DNA of 64,000 nt, from NCBI GenBank assembly GCA_009885805.1, contig VFJZ01000028.1, positions 1 through 64,000 of the forward strand. Direction: 5' to 3'. This document shows positions 9,771-19,317 of the stretch, piece by piece. The translations under genes were made by a program, and so were the position numbers. Under the pieces are notes generated by a model. That model did not search any database, was not told the origin of the DNA, and was given only the letters and a program-made list of their open reading frames with translations. Numbering within the stretch: the first letter of the stretch is position 1; every line of letters begins with the position of its first letter. Source of the stretch: Actinomycetota bacterium. GTDB lineage: Bacteria > Actinomycetota > Thermoleophilia > Gaiellales > F1-60-MAGs149.

Positions 9771-9878
9771 CTGCCGTCGGAGCGCCGACGCCAACCGTTC
9801 GACGCCGATCACGCCACCGGGAAGGGCATCCCCGCGACCGCGTCGCACCCGGCGCAAAGGCGGTACGATGCCGCCGTC

Positions 9879-10223
9879 ATGAGCACCCTGATCCGCGACA
9901 TCGAGGCCATGCAGCTGCGTGACGTACCGCAGTTCAAGGCCGGGGACACCGTCCAGATCCACTTCCGCGTGATCGAGGGCAGCCGCCAGCGCGTCCAGGT
10001 CTTCGAGGGTATCTGCATCAAGCGCGCGGGTCACGGCGTCCGCGAGACCTTCACCGTCCGCAAGCAGTCGTTCGGCGTCGGCGTCGAGCGCACGTTCCCG
10101 CTGCATTCGCCGAAGATCGACCAGATCGTCGTCGCCGCGATCGGTGACGTCAGCCGCGCGAAGCTGTACTACCTGCGTGACAAGGTCGGCAAGAAGGCAC
10201 GCGTTCGCGAGAAGCAGCGCTGA
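9879..10223 (+). CDS. rplS: 50S ribosomal protein L19
   Basis: [81 protein letters not shown]. Confidence 0.96.
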   Translation: MSTLIRDIEAMQLRDVPQFKAGDTVQIHFRVIEGSRQRVQVFEGICIKRAGHGVRETFTVRKQSFGVGVERTFPLHSPKIDQIVVAAIGDVSRAKLYYLRDKVGKKARVREKQR

Positions 10224-10238
10224 CGGTACTCTGAGATC

Positions 10239-10919
10239 GTGAGTACCGGCGTCGACGACCCGGCGGACGTCGCGCCCTCGGCCCCTGCGGCGCCGCTCTC
10301 CGAGCCAGAGGCCAGTCGCGCGTTCTCGTGGCTCGGGCCTGCGCTCGGGCCGTGGGTCGAACTGATCGTCGTCGTGGCGCTCGCGTTCACCGCGGCCTAT
10401 GTCGTCCAGTGGCTCGTCGTGAAGCCCTACCGGATTCCGTCGGAGTCGATGGAGGACACGCTGCTCGTCGGCGACCGGGTTCTCGTCGCGCGCTTCTACT
10501 ATCGCTTCCGGGATGTCGAGCGCGGCCACGTCATCGTCTTCCATCCGCCCGGACAGGGGGACGAGGTGATCGACAACGCGCCGGCACCGGCGTACGACCT
10601 CAACTTCATCAAACGTGTCGTCGGCCTGCCGGGCGAATGGGTCGGCGGCTTCGGCGGCCGCGTCTGGATCTGCCCGACGGAGCCGCCGGGCCGCCGGCGC
10701 CCGTCCGCGGCGTGCGATCCGCTCGACGAGAGCTACGTCTCGTCCTCGCAGCGGCGGTTCCGCTTTCAGGTCGTCCCGCCCGGCGAGTACTTCGTGATGG
10801 GCGACAACCGTGACAACTCCGACGACTCGCGCGTGATCGGCACGATCCCGCGCGGCTGGGTGCTCGGCCGGGCATTCATGACCTACTGGCCGATCACCCG
10901 TGTCGCCCGCCTCGCCTGA
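10239..10919 (+). CDS. lepB: signal peptidase I (paralog 1)
   Basis: KPYRIPSESMEDTLLVGDRVLV; NFIKRVVGLPGEWVG; MGDNRDNSDDSR. Confidence 0.93.
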   Translation: MSTGVDDPADVAPSAPAAPLSEPEASRAFSWLGPALGPWVELIVVVALAFTAAYVVQWLVVKPYRIPSESMEDTLLVGDRVLVARFYYRFRDVERGHVIVFHPPGQGDEVIDNAPAPAYDLNFIKRVVGLPGEWVGGFGGRVWICPTEPPGRRRPSAACDPLDESYVSSSQRRFRFQVVPPGEYFVMGDNRDNSDDSRVIGTIPRGWVLGRAFMTYWPITRVARLA

Positions 10920-10934
10920 CATCATCCCGCCGAC

Positions 10935-11561
10935 GTGAAGCGCCTCAAGCTCCTGCGTGCGAACCCGATCGTCGACGGCATCGTCACGATCGTCTCGGCG
11001 GTCCTGATCGCCTTCGTCGTGCAGCTGTGGATCGCGAAGCCGTACCGGATCCCGTCGGAGTCGATGGTGCCGACCCTCGAGAAGGGCGATCGCGTGATCA
11101 CGGCGCGCTTCCTGCTCCGGGTTCGCGACCCCGAGCGGGGCGAGGTCTTCGTCTTCCACCCGAACGGTGTCGGTTCGGACGTCTTCCAGGCGGCGACGGC
11201 GTCGACCGACAACTACGTGAAGCGCGTGATCGGCCTGCCCGGGGAGGTGCTCGGATCGCGCGGCGGCAAGGTCTACGTGTGCAAGGGCGGTCGCTACCCG
11301 GACGACCCGTCGGTGCCCGACCGGACGACGGGCTGCGCGTACCTCGACGAGCCGTACACGAGGGGGCAGCCGACCGGGACGCTGGCCGACCCGGCGACCG
11401 ACCTGGCGCCGATCCTGATCGAGCCGGGGAAGTACTTCATGATGGGCGACAACCGCGCGAACTCGGCCGACTCGCGGGAGTGGGGGCAGGTGCCGCTCGA
11501 CCAGATGATCGGGCGCGTGTTCATGACCTACTGGCCGGTGACGCGGATCTCGGTCGGCTGA
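10935..11561 (+). CDS. lepB: signal peptidase I (paralog 2)
   Basis: KPYRIPSESMVPTLEKGDRVIT; NYVKRVIGLPGE; MGDNRANSADSREWG. Confidence 0.93.
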   Translation: MKRLKLLRANPIVDGIVTIVSAVLIAFVVQLWIAKPYRIPSESMVPTLEKGDRVITARFLLRVRDPERGEVFVFHPNGVGSDVFQAATASTDNYVKRVIGLPGEVLGSRGGKVYVCKGGRYPDDPSVPDRTTGCAYLDEPYTRGQPTGTLADPATDLAPILIEPGKYFMMGDNRANSADSREWGQVPLDQMIGRVFMTYWPVTRISVG

Positions 11562-11564
11562 CGC

Positions 11565-11593
11565 GGGACAACGGGGCCTGGCCCCTTTGTCCC
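11565..11593. repeat. palindrome family copy 1
   Basis: GGGACAACGGGGCC-T-GGCCCCTTTGTCCC, 13/14 paired. Confidence 0.7.
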
Positions 11594-11618
11594 AAGGCAC
11601 CTCTACGATCCGCCGCGA

Positions 11619-12482
11619 ATGTCGTTCTTTCGCCTGGTGCAGGTCGCCCGCTGGCCTCGCCCGCTCGTGTTGTTCGTGGTGGCCGCGATCAGTGCGCTGC
11701 TCGGCGCGGCGTGGCGACCGTTGCTGTTCGCCGCGATCGGCCTGTGGGCGGCGCTGGCAGCGTCCGCGGTACTCGATGCGCGGGCGCGCGGCCGTCACGG
11801 CATCGTCGCGGGGATCCTGGCGGCTGCCGGTGGCCCGCTCGCCGCCGCGCTGCTCGCGCGTGCCACCCGAACGCACGTGCGCAAGGCCGGGCCGCACCTC
11901 TCAGGATCGCTGCCCTTCGTCGTGGCGTTCGCCATTGCCGGCGCCGTCGCCGGCTACGTGATCGCCGTCGCGACGCTCGACCGGATCGCGTTCACGGCGT
12001 CGGCGCCGTCTGGCGCGCTCGCGCCCCGGACGAGGGCGGGCGACCGCCTCGTCGTATCGCCGCTCCTCCGCGGTGAGCCGGCGCGCGGCGAGGTCGTCGC
12101 GATCGGCCCGTTCGCCGCGGCGGATGCGGTGCTGGGGCGCAGCCGCCGGGTCGTCGCGCTCGGCCGCGTGCTCGGGCTGGTCGGGGAGTGGGTCGGCGCG
12201 ACCGACGAGGGCGAGTTGTACGTCTGTCTCCAGGATCCCGACATCGTCAAGGCGGTCGCTCCCCCCGAACCCGGCTGCGTGTTCCCGGACGAAACGGCGT
12301 ACCTGACGTCGACGACCGAGGCGTTCGGGCCGGTGGAGGTGCCTCCGGGGACCATCTTCGTCCTCGCCGACGATCGCGCGACGCTCGATGACTCCCGCAC
12401 CTTCGGACCGATTCCGATCGACGCGCTCGCGGGCCACATCGTCGCGACCGTGTGGCCGCCGGGCCGAATCGCCCTCCACTGA
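11619..12482 (+). CDS. signal peptidase I-like protein, predicted catalytically inactive
   Basis: Keeps GDRLVV, RVLGLVGEWVG and DDRATLDDSRTFGPI motifs of LepB but with SGAL and ALGRV in place of SESM and VKRV/IKRV. Confidence 0.8.
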   Translation: MSFFRLVQVARWPRPLVLFVVAAISALLGAAWRPLLFAAIGLWAALAASAVLDARARGRHGIVAGILAAAGGPLAAALLARATRTHVRKAGPHLSGSLPFVVAFAIAGAVAGYVIAVATLDRIAFTASAPSGALAPRTRAGDRLVVSPLLRGEPARGEVVAIGPFAAADAVLGRSRRVVALGRVLGLVGEWVGATDEGELYVCLQDPDIVKAVAPPEPGCVFPDETAYLTSTTEAFGPVEVPPGTIFVLADDRATLDDSRTFGPIPIDALAGHIVATVWPPGRIALH

Positions 12483-12503
12483 CCCGACCGGTACGATTGC
12501 GCG

Positions 12504-13166
12504 ATGGCCGTCACCGCCCGTCGCCGCCCGGCGCCACCGCTGCGGCGGCTGCTCCGGCACGACCGCTCGCTGGGGTTCCGCTTCGTGGCCGGCGCGGACG
12601 AGGCGGGTCGCGGGGCCCTCGCCGGCCCGCTGGTCGCGGCGGCCGTGCTGCTCGAACCGGGTGCGCTGACGGTCGCGCAGCGCCGCGCCCTCGCCCGCCT
12701 CGACGACTCGAAGCGCTGTACGCAGCTCGCGCGTGAGACGTTGCTGCCGGCCGTGCTGGAGGTCGCGCGCGCCGTCGCGGTCGTCGTCGTCGGGGTGCCA
12801 GAGGTCGACGCCCAGAACATCCACCGCGCCAACCTGCGGGCGTTGGCGACCGCCCTCGAGCAGCTCGACGCGCCGGCGGATACGGAACTCCTCAGCGACG
12901 GCTTCCGGCTGCCGCTCGCACGTGTGCACCGGAACATCATCGACGGCGACAAGACGTCGGCCGCGATCGCCGCCGCCTCGATCGTCGCGAAGGTGACGCG
13001 TGATCGGCTGATGGTCCGGCTCGCCGTCGCGTATCCCGCGTTCGGGTTCGAGCGGCACGTCGGCTACGGCACACCGGAGCACCTCGAGGCCCTGCGCCTG
13101 CACGGCCCGACGCCGCTGCACCGCCGCTCCTTCGCGCCGTGCAGCCAGCTTGCGTTCGACCTGTGA
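12504..13166 (+). CDS. rnhB: ribonuclease HII
   Basis: VAGADEAGRGALAGPLVAAAV; DGDKTSAAIAAASIVAKVTRD; HVGYGTPEHLEAL. Confidence 0.95.
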   Translation: MAVTARRRPAPPLRRLLRHDRSLGFRFVAGADEAGRGALAGPLVAAAVLLEPGALTVAQRRALARLDDSKRCTQLARETLLPAVLEVARAVAVVVVGVPEVDAQNIHRANLRALATALEQLDAPADTELLSDGFRLPLARVHRNIIDGDKTSAAIAAASIVAKVTRDRLMVRLAVAYPAFGFERHVGYGTPEHLEALRLHGPTPLHRRSFAPCSQLAFDL

Positions 13167-13498
13167 CGGCCGACCGACGAGGCGGGTACGGGCGTCGCGG
13201 CGAGTGGCTTGCCGTCGCCGTCTGCACCCTGCACGGCTACCGCATCCTCGGTCGCCGCGTCCGGACACCGGCGGCCGAGATCGACATCCTCTGTCGCCGC
13301 GGGACGACGCTCGTGCTCGTCGAGGTGAAGCGGCGGGCACAGCCACCGGCTGCCGGTGGCTGGATCTCGCCGGCCCAGATCGACCGCCTCCACGCAGCGG
13401 CGGGCTACCTCCGCGCACGTGAGCGCTGGGCCCGTGCCGTCCGCGTGGAACTGGTGACGATCATCGGCTGGCGCGTGCGCCTGCGCGGACAGATCTGA
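13163..13498 (+). CDS. YraN/UPF0102 family endonuclease-like protein
   Basis: GRRGEWLAVAVCTLHGYRILGRRVRTPAAEIDILCRRGTTLVLVEVKRR. Confidence 0.88.
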   Translation: MTADRRGGYGRRGEWLAVAVCTLHGYRILGRRVRTPAAEIDILCRRGTTLVLVEVKRRAQPPAAGGWISPAQIDRLHAAAGYLRARERWARAVRVELVTIIGWRVRLRGQI

Positions 13499-13544
13499 CC
13501 GACCGCGCGTCCCCGGTCCGACCGCCGACCGGCACCTTTCAGCC

Positions 13545-15032
13545 GTGCTCGCCTCCGCGCTCTCCTTCGCCGTCGCCGGCATCGACGCGATCCCGGTGCG
13601 GGTCGAGGCGTACGTGGCGCACGACGACATCCATCCCGCCTTCGTCATCGTCGGGCTCCCCGACGCCAGCGTCCGCGAGGCGCGCGAGCGTGTGCGCTCC
13701 GGCCTGCGCGGCGCCCAGCAGCGCTGCCCGTCGCGCGTCATCGTCAACCTGGCACCGGCCAACGTCCGCAAGGTCGGAGCGGGCTTCGACCTGGCGATCG
13801 CCCTCGCGATCCTGGCAGCCGCCGGCGACGTTCCGGCGGAGTCGCTGGCCGGCGTCGCGGTGCTCGGCGAGATCGGGCTCGACGGCAGCGTTCGACCGGT
13901 CGCCGGTGCGCTCGTCGCCGCGGAGATGGCCCGCCGCCTCGGCCTCGAGGGGGTGCTCTGTGCGCACGAGTCGAGCGCCGAGGTAGCGCTCGTCGACGGT
14001 GTCACGCCGATTCCCTGCGCGGCGATCGAGCACGCCGTCAACTACCTCCGGTGTGGTGTCATCCGGCCCTGGACCGCCGCGGCGCCGGCGTTGCCGGGGC
14101 CGGCGCTGCCCGATCTGGCCGATGTCCGCGGGCAGCCGCTGGCACGCCGGGCGCTGGAGATCGCCGCCGCCGGTGGGCACAACCTCCTGCTCGTCGGACC
14201 GCCGGGCGTCGGCAAGTCGATGCTCGCCCGTCGCCTTCCGGGGGTCCTGCCGCCGCTCACCGCCGATCAGTCGCTCGAGGTGACGCGGCTGCACTCCGTC
14301 GCCGGGCTACTGCCGGCGGGCGGCGGGCTCGTCACGGCGCGACCGTTCCGCGCGCCGCATCACTCCGCCTCGGCCGCCGCGTTGATCGGTGGTGGGCCGC
14401 AACTGCGGCCCGGCGAGATCGCGCTCGCTGCCCACGGCGTCCTCTTCCTCGACGAGCTTCCCGAGTTCCGGCGTGACGCGCTGGAGGCGTTGCGAGGGCC
14501 GGTCGAGGACGGGGTCCTGACCGTCGCCCGCGCGAGTGGCTCCGTCACCTATCCGTGCCGGACGTCGCTGGTCGCCGCCATGAACCCGTGTCCGTGCGGT
14601 GGCGGCCCGGCCTGCGCCTGCAGCGATGAGCGCGTGCGGGCGTATCGTCGGAAGGTCTCGGGACCGCTGCTCGATCGCATGGATCTCGGCGTCCGGCTCG
14701 TCCGGCCCGAAGCCGAGGTGCTCCGGGCCGACCGGCCCGAGGCGTCCGCGGCGGTGGCTGGCCGCGTCCGTGGCGCCGCCGAGCGGCAGGCGGCGCGCGG
14801 CTCCGGCTCGAACGCGCACCTGCCGCCGGCGGCGGTCGCGGCGACCTGCTCGCTCGACGCCGACGGCGAGGCGCTCCTCCGTCGCGCGATCGATCGTCTC
14901 GCCCTGTCGCCGCGCGGGGTCGACCGCTGTCTGCGCGTCGCGCGCACGATCGCCGATCTCGCCGGGGCGGAGCGAGTCGCCGGCGACCATCTCGCCGAGG
15001 CCCTGTCGTTGCGGCTCGGGAGTGTCGCGTGA
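13545..15032 (+). CDS. comM: YifB/ComM family Mg-chelatase-like AAA ATPase
   Basis: IVGLPDASVREARERV; GPPGVGKSMLARRLPGVLPPL; RPFRAPHHSASAAALIGGG. Confidence 0.94.
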   Translation: MLASALSFAVAGIDAIPVRVEAYVAHDDIHPAFVIVGLPDASVREARERVRSGLRGAQQRCPSRVIVNLAPANVRKVGAGFDLAIALAILAAAGDVPAESLAGVAVLGEIGLDGSVRPVAGALVAAEMARRLGLEGVLCAHESSAEVALVDGVTPIPCAAIEHAVNYLRCGVIRPWTAAAPALPGPALPDLADVRGQPLARRALEIAAAGGHNLLLVGPPGVGKSMLARRLPGVLPPLTADQSLEVTRLHSVAGLLPAGGGLVTARPFRAPHHSASAAALIGGGPQLRPGEIALAAHGVLFLDELPEFRRDALEALRGPVEDGVLTVARASGSVTYPCRTSLVAAMNPCPCGGGPACACSDERVRAYRRKVSGPLLDRMDLGVRLVRPEAEVLRADRPEASAAVAGRVRGAAERQAARGSGSNAHLPPAAVAATCSLDADGEALLRRAIDRLALSPRGVDRCLRVARTIADLAGAERVAGDHLAEALSLRLGSVA

Positions 15033-15892
15033 TCGTTCGGCCATCCGACCCGGGCTGGCCGGACGGGCTCGATGAACTGGCCGAGCCGCCGCCGCTTCTG
15101 CACCTCCGGCCGCCGGCCGACGCGGCGCGACTCGCGGTCCTCCTCACGCCGCCGGTGGTGGCGATCGTCGGCGCGCGCACCGCGTCGGCGGCGGGCGCCG
15201 CATTCACGCATCGCCTCGCGCGCGGCCTCGCGCAGGCCGGCGTCGCGGTCGTCTCGGGCCTCGCCCGCGGCATCGACGGCGCCGCGCACGAGGGGGCGCT
15301 GGCAGCGGCGGGACGGACCGTCGCCGTCCTCGGCTGCGGCATCGATGTCGACTATCCACGAACGAACGCTGCGCTGGCCGCCCGCATCGCCGCGAGCGGG
15401 GCGATCATCTCCGAGTATCCAGCGACGACGCCACCGGCACCGTGGCGCTTTCCCGCCCGCAACCGCATCGTCGCCGCGCTGGCCCAGGCGGTGATCGTCG
15501 TCGAGGCCGCCCACACCAGCGGTGCGCTGATCACCGCCGGCTTCGCGCTCGAAGCCGGGCGCGAGGTGATGGCCGTGCCGGCGTCGCCGTGGATCGGCGC
15601 CGCCGCCGGCGCGAACATGCTGCTGCGCGACGGCGCGACCCCGGTCACGTGCGCCGAGGATGTGCTCGTCTCGCTCGGCATCGATCCGGCGCGCGCCGCT
15701 CGCGAGGTGGCCACCGCCGTCAGCGACGACGCCGCGCGACTGCTGGCAACGATCCACCGTTCTCCCGGCACGCCGGAGTCGCTCGGTGCCCGCCTCGGCC
15801 TGGCGCCGTCCCGACTGCAGGCGCTGCTGACAGAACTCGAACTCGCCGGCGCCGTCGCGCGCGCGCGCGACGGCACGCTCGTCGGCGCGTGA
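15029..15892 (+). CDS. dprA: DNA-processing protein DprA
   Basis: VAIVGARTASAAG; VSGLARGIDGAAHEGAL; FPARNRIVAALAQAVIVVEA. Confidence 0.93.
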   Translation: MIVRPSDPGWPDGLDELAEPPPLLHLRPPADAARLAVLLTPPVVAIVGARTASAAGAAFTHRLARGLAQAGVAVVSGLARGIDGAAHEGALAAAGRTVAVLGCGIDVDYPRTNAALAARIAASGAIISEYPATTPPAPWRFPARNRIVAALAQAVIVVEAAHTSGALITAGFALEAGREVMAVPASPWIGAAAGANMLLRDGATPVTCAEDVLVSLGIDPARAAREVATAVSDDAARLLATIHRSPGTPESLGARLGLAPSRLQALLTELELAGAVARARDGTLVGA

Positions 15893-15931
15893 TCCGGTAC
15901 AAATCATGCACCGCGGACGACCGGAGACACC

Positions 15932-16534
15932 ATGCCCTTCACGCTGCCCGACCTGCCGTATGCCCACGATGCGCTCGAGCCGCACATCGACGCGCGGACG
16001 ATGGAGATCCACCACTCGAAGCACCACCAGGCGTACATCACGAACGCGAACAACGCGCTCGCCGGCACCCAGTGGGAGAACTCGAGCGTCGAGGACGTCC
16101 TCCGCGACCTGAAGAGCCTGCCCGCCGACAAGCAGGGCCCGGTGCGCAACAACGCCGGTGGTCACGCCAACCACTCGCTGTTCTGGGCGACGATGGGCCC
16201 GAGCGGCGGCGGCTCCCCGAGCGGCGCTCTCGGCGATGCGATCGGCGCGACGTTCGGCTCGTTCGACGACTTCAAGACGACCTTCTCGCAGAACGGCGTC
16301 ACCCGCTTCGGCTCGGGCTGGAGCTGGCTCGTGCACGACGGCTCGGGCCTGAAGGCGTACTCGACGGCGAATCAGGACTCCCCGGTCATGGACGGCCACA
16401 CGCCGCTGCTCGGGATGGACGTCTGGGAGCACGCGTACTACCTCAACTACCAGAACCGCCGCCCCGACTACATCGCGGCCTTCTGGAACGTCATCGACTG
16501 GAACGCGGTCGCCGCCCGCTTCACCGCCTGTTAG
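15932..16534 (+). CDS. sodA: superoxide dismutase (Fe/Mn)
   Basis: [54 protein letters not shown]. Confidence 0.96.
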   Translation: MPFTLPDLPYAHDALEPHIDARTMEIHHSKHHQAYITNANNALAGTQWENSSVEDVLRDLKSLPADKQGPVRNNAGGHANHSLFWATMGPSGGGSPSGALGDAIGATFGSFDDFKTTFSQNGVTRFGSGWSWLVHDGSGLKAYSTANQDSPVMDGHTPLLGMDVWEHAYYLNYQNRRPDYIAAFWNVIDWNAVAARFTAC

Positions 16535-16571
16535 CTGCCGCAACCCGGGCCGCGGTAGACTGGTGGCTCGA

Positions 16572-16644
16572 AGGGGCGTAGCTCAGTTGGTAGAGCATCG
16601 GTCTCCAAAACCGAGGGTCGCAGGTTCGAGTCCTGTCGCCCCTG
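16572..16644 (+). tRNA. tRNA-Trp (CCA)
   Basis: Cloverleaf AGGGGCG-TA-GCTC..GAGC-A-TCGGT-CTCCAAA-ACCGA-GGGTC-GCAGG-TTCGAGT-CCTGT-CGCCCCT-G. Confidence 0.96.
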
Positions 16645-16653
16645 TTGGCTGAG

Positions 16654-16693
16654 AGAGCCGAATCCCGAGTGTTCATGCGGGGTTCGGCTCTTT
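16654..16693 (+). terminator. Rho-independent-like hairpin downstream of tRNA-Trp
   Basis: AGAGCCGAATCCCG-loop-CGGGGTTCGGCTCT followed by TT; 13/14 plus G-T wobble. Confidence 0.7.
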
Positions 16694-16747
16694 CCGTCGC
16701 CGTCGGCTCGGCGGCGGCTGGCGTCGCCGTTGGTAGCGTGCCCGGCG

Positions 16748-17617
16748 ATGGCGAAGACCGGGGGTGCTCCTGGCCAGGTCGACAAGGTGATGCGGTTCTA
16801 CGACCGCAACACCAGCCGATTCCGGCGCCTGGGCGAGGGCGGCGCGTCGATCCATCGGGCTGTCTGGGGACCGGGTGTCACGACGCAGGACCAGGCGTTC
16901 CATCACGTCGACAACGCCATCCTGGCGTTGCTCGCCGACCGCACCGGGCCTCGGGTCGTCGACCTCGGCTGTGGGGTCGGCGGCAGCCTCATGTACCAGG
17001 CGGCGAGCCGGCCGGACATCGTCGGCGAAGGCCTCACCATCAGTTCCGTCCAGGCAGACATCGCTGCGACGCTCCTCGCCGACGCCGGCCTCTCGGCGCG
17101 TGTTCGGGTCCGTCAGGGCGATTACCTCGCACCGCCACCTGACCTGGTCGGTGCGGACTGCGCGTTCTCGATCGAGGCGTTCGTCCACAGCCCGGATCCC
17201 GCCGCGTACTTCCGCGCGGCGGCCGATCTGCTGCGCCCGGGCGGCTTGCTCCTCGTCTGCGACGACTTCCTCACGTCGGCCGGCGCGGCCGCGTCGCCGA
17301 CCCGGGCGCGTCGGCTTGACGAGTTCCGGGAGGCCTGGCGTGTCGGGTCGCTGGTCACCGTCGACGAGGCGACGCGACACGGCGCAGATGCCGGGTTCGT
17401 GTTCGTCAGCGATGACAACCTGACGCCCGATCTGCGTCTGCGTCGATCCCGGGATCGATCGATCCACCTGTTCGTGGCGGCGACGCGACCGCTGCCTCGC
17501 CGCCTGCGTGGTGAGTACTGGTCGTCGCTCGCCGGTGGGGACGCGCTGCAGCACTGCCTGGCCACGGGCCTCGTGGCCTACCGGTTGCTCACCTTCAGGC
17601 GCGAAGGAGAGCCGTGA
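16748..17617 (+). CDS. SAM-dependent methyltransferase
   Basis: VVDLGCGVGGSLMYQA motif I; LLRPGGLLLVCDDF. Confidence 0.88.
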   Translation: MAKTGGAPGQVDKVMRFYDRNTSRFRRLGEGGASIHRAVWGPGVTTQDQAFHHVDNAILALLADRTGPRVVDLGCGVGGSLMYQAASRPDIVGEGLTISSVQADIAATLLADAGLSARVRVRQGDYLAPPPDLVGADCAFSIEAFVHSPDPAAYFRAAADLLRPGGLLLVCDDFLTSAGAAASPTRARRLDEFREAWRVGSLVTVDEATRHGADAGFVFVSDDNLTPDLRLRRSRDRSIHLFVAATRPLPRRLRGEYWSSLAGGDALQHCLATGLVAYRLLTFRREGEP

Positions 17618-17635
17618 GCGACGCGATCGACCCGT

Positions 17636-18820
17636 ATGCTCCATCAGGTGCCGTCGTGGACGAACTGGGCCGGGAACGCCTCCTGCGCGCCGGCGCGGAT
17701 CGCCCGGCCGCGCTCGGTCGATGAGGTCTGCACTGGGATCGCCGCGACGGACGCCGCGATGCGGGTCGCCGGCGCCGGCCACTCGTTCGCGCCGCTCGTG
17801 GCGACGGACGGGCTGCTCCTCGACCTGGCGGAGATCGCCGGCGTCGTCCGGGTGGACGCCGCCGCAGGCGTCGCCACCGTTCGAGCCGGGACGCGGATCA
17901 GCGCGCTCGGCGCGCCGCTGCGCGCCGCCGGCGTCGGCCTCGCGAACCAGGGGGACGTCGACGTGCAGGCGATCGCCGGCGCGATCGCGACCGGCACGCA
18001 CGGCGCGGGCGGGTTCGGCAGCCTCGCGACGATGGTGCGTGGGCTCCGCGTCGTGCTGCCAGACGGCTCGGTCGCTCACCAGGATGGTGCGGCGGCGTTC
18101 GCGCTCGGGATGCTCGGCGTGATCGTCGAGGTCGATCTCGCCGTCGTGCCGGCGTACCGGCTGCACGAGCGAACGTGGCACTGCGCCTACGCCGACGCCC
18201 GCGCCCACTGGGACGAGGCTGCCGCGACGGCGCGTAACCACGAGTTCTTCTGGCTGCCGCTGCACGACCGCTGCGTCTTCAAGTCCTTCACCGCGACCGA
18301 CGCACCGGTCAGCGCGGCGGTCGCCGGCCGCGAGGCAGCGCCGGGGACGGTCGAGCGGTACCTGAAGCCCGAGCGGGTCGACTGGAGCGACCGGATCTAC
18401 CCGTCGCTGCGCGACGAGCGCTTCGTCGAGATGGAGTACGCCATCCCGGCGGAGTCGGCCTGGGAGGTCCTCGACGACGTGCGCAGCCTGATGCGCGACC
18501 GCCACCCCGAGTTGACGTGGGCGGTGGAGTTCCGGCAGCAGGCCGGCGACGGGCTCGCACTGTCACCGACCGCCGGTCGCGACGTCGTCACGATCAGTCT
18601 CCACGCGGCGCCGGCCGACGCGTGGCAGCCGGGCTTCGCGGCGGCCGAGCGGCTCTGCCGTGCTGCGGGCGGACGGCCGCACTGGGGGAAGCTGCGCGCG
18701 ATCGGTGATGAGGAGTTGGCGAGTCTCTACCCGAGGATCGACGAGGTCCGGGCCGCGCGGCGACTGGTCGACCCGGCCGGCCGCTTCCTCAACGCGTACC
18801 TGCGTCCGCTGTTCGGCTAA
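17636..18820 (+). CDS. FAD-binding sugar-lactone oxidase-like protein
   Basis: NWAGNASCAPARIARPRSVDEV; AGAGHSFAPL; ATGTHGAGGFGSLA; C-terminal RPHWGKL. Confidence 0.88.
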   Translation: MLHQVPSWTNWAGNASCAPARIARPRSVDEVCTGIAATDAAMRVAGAGHSFAPLVATDGLLLDLAEIAGVVRVDAAAGVATVRAGTRISALGAPLRAAGVGLANQGDVDVQAIAGAIATGTHGAGGFGSLATMVRGLRVVLPDGSVAHQDGAAAFALGMLGVIVEVDLAVVPAYRLHERTWHCAYADARAHWDEAAATARNHEFFWLPLHDRCVFKSFTATDAPVSAAVAGREAAPGTVERYLKPERVDWSDRIYPSLRDERFVEMEYAIPAESAWEVLDDVRSLMRDRHPELTWAVEFRQQAGDGLALSPTAGRDVVTISLHAAPADAWQPGFAAAERLCRAAGGRPHWGKLRAIGDEELASLYPRIDEVRAARRLVDPAGRFLNAYLRPLFG

Positions 18821-19260
18821 CGAGCGGCGCGGAGGCGCGCCCGCAGCACCCAGGCCATCAGCGCGATCCCGGCGATGCCGAGCAGCGGCTGCACGGGCGC
18901 GAACCACACGAGCGCACCGGCGGCGCCGAGGATTGCGATGACGACCTGGTGGCAGACCGGGCAGGCGACCGAGAAGATCGTCAGCGCGCCGGACGCGAAG
19001 CCGGCTCGCGTCTCGCGCGGCCGCGCCGCGCATGCCGTCGGCGTGGTGAACGATGCCAGCACGAGTCCGCCGAGCAGGCTGGTGACCGCGAGGATCACCG
19101 CGTCCCACCATTCGGCCGCGACGGTGCGCGTGAACCACGGGTTCGGGATCACGTCGGTCGGTACGCCGATGACGACCGCCATCCCCGCCGCTCCCGCGAG
19201 CGCCAGGAGGTACCGAGGCGCGGGCCAGGAGCGCAGTTGGACGGGCGCGGCGACGTTCAT
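18817..19260 (-). CDS. hypothetical membrane protein with CPVCH motif
   Basis: MNVAAPVQLRSWPAPRYLLALAGAAGMAVVIG...IFSVACPVCHQVVIAILGAAGAL. Confidence 0.7.
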   Translation of the reverse strand: MNVAAPVQLRSWPAPRYLLALAGAAGMAVVIGVPTDVIPNPWFTRTVAAEWWDAVILAVTSLLGGLVLASFTTPTACAARPRETRAGFASGALTIFSVACPVCHQVVIAILGAAGALVWFAPVQPLLGIAGIALMAWVLRARLRAAR

Positions 19261-19317
19261 GTCCGAAGGGTAGTAGCATCGGGTCCCGATGCGGCAGCAC
19301 GACCCCGCGGCCGGTCG

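Noticed and set aside
13525-13540. Isolated GGCACCTTT near the comM start
   Set aside because: Half-match to the palindrome core with no complementary arm nearby.
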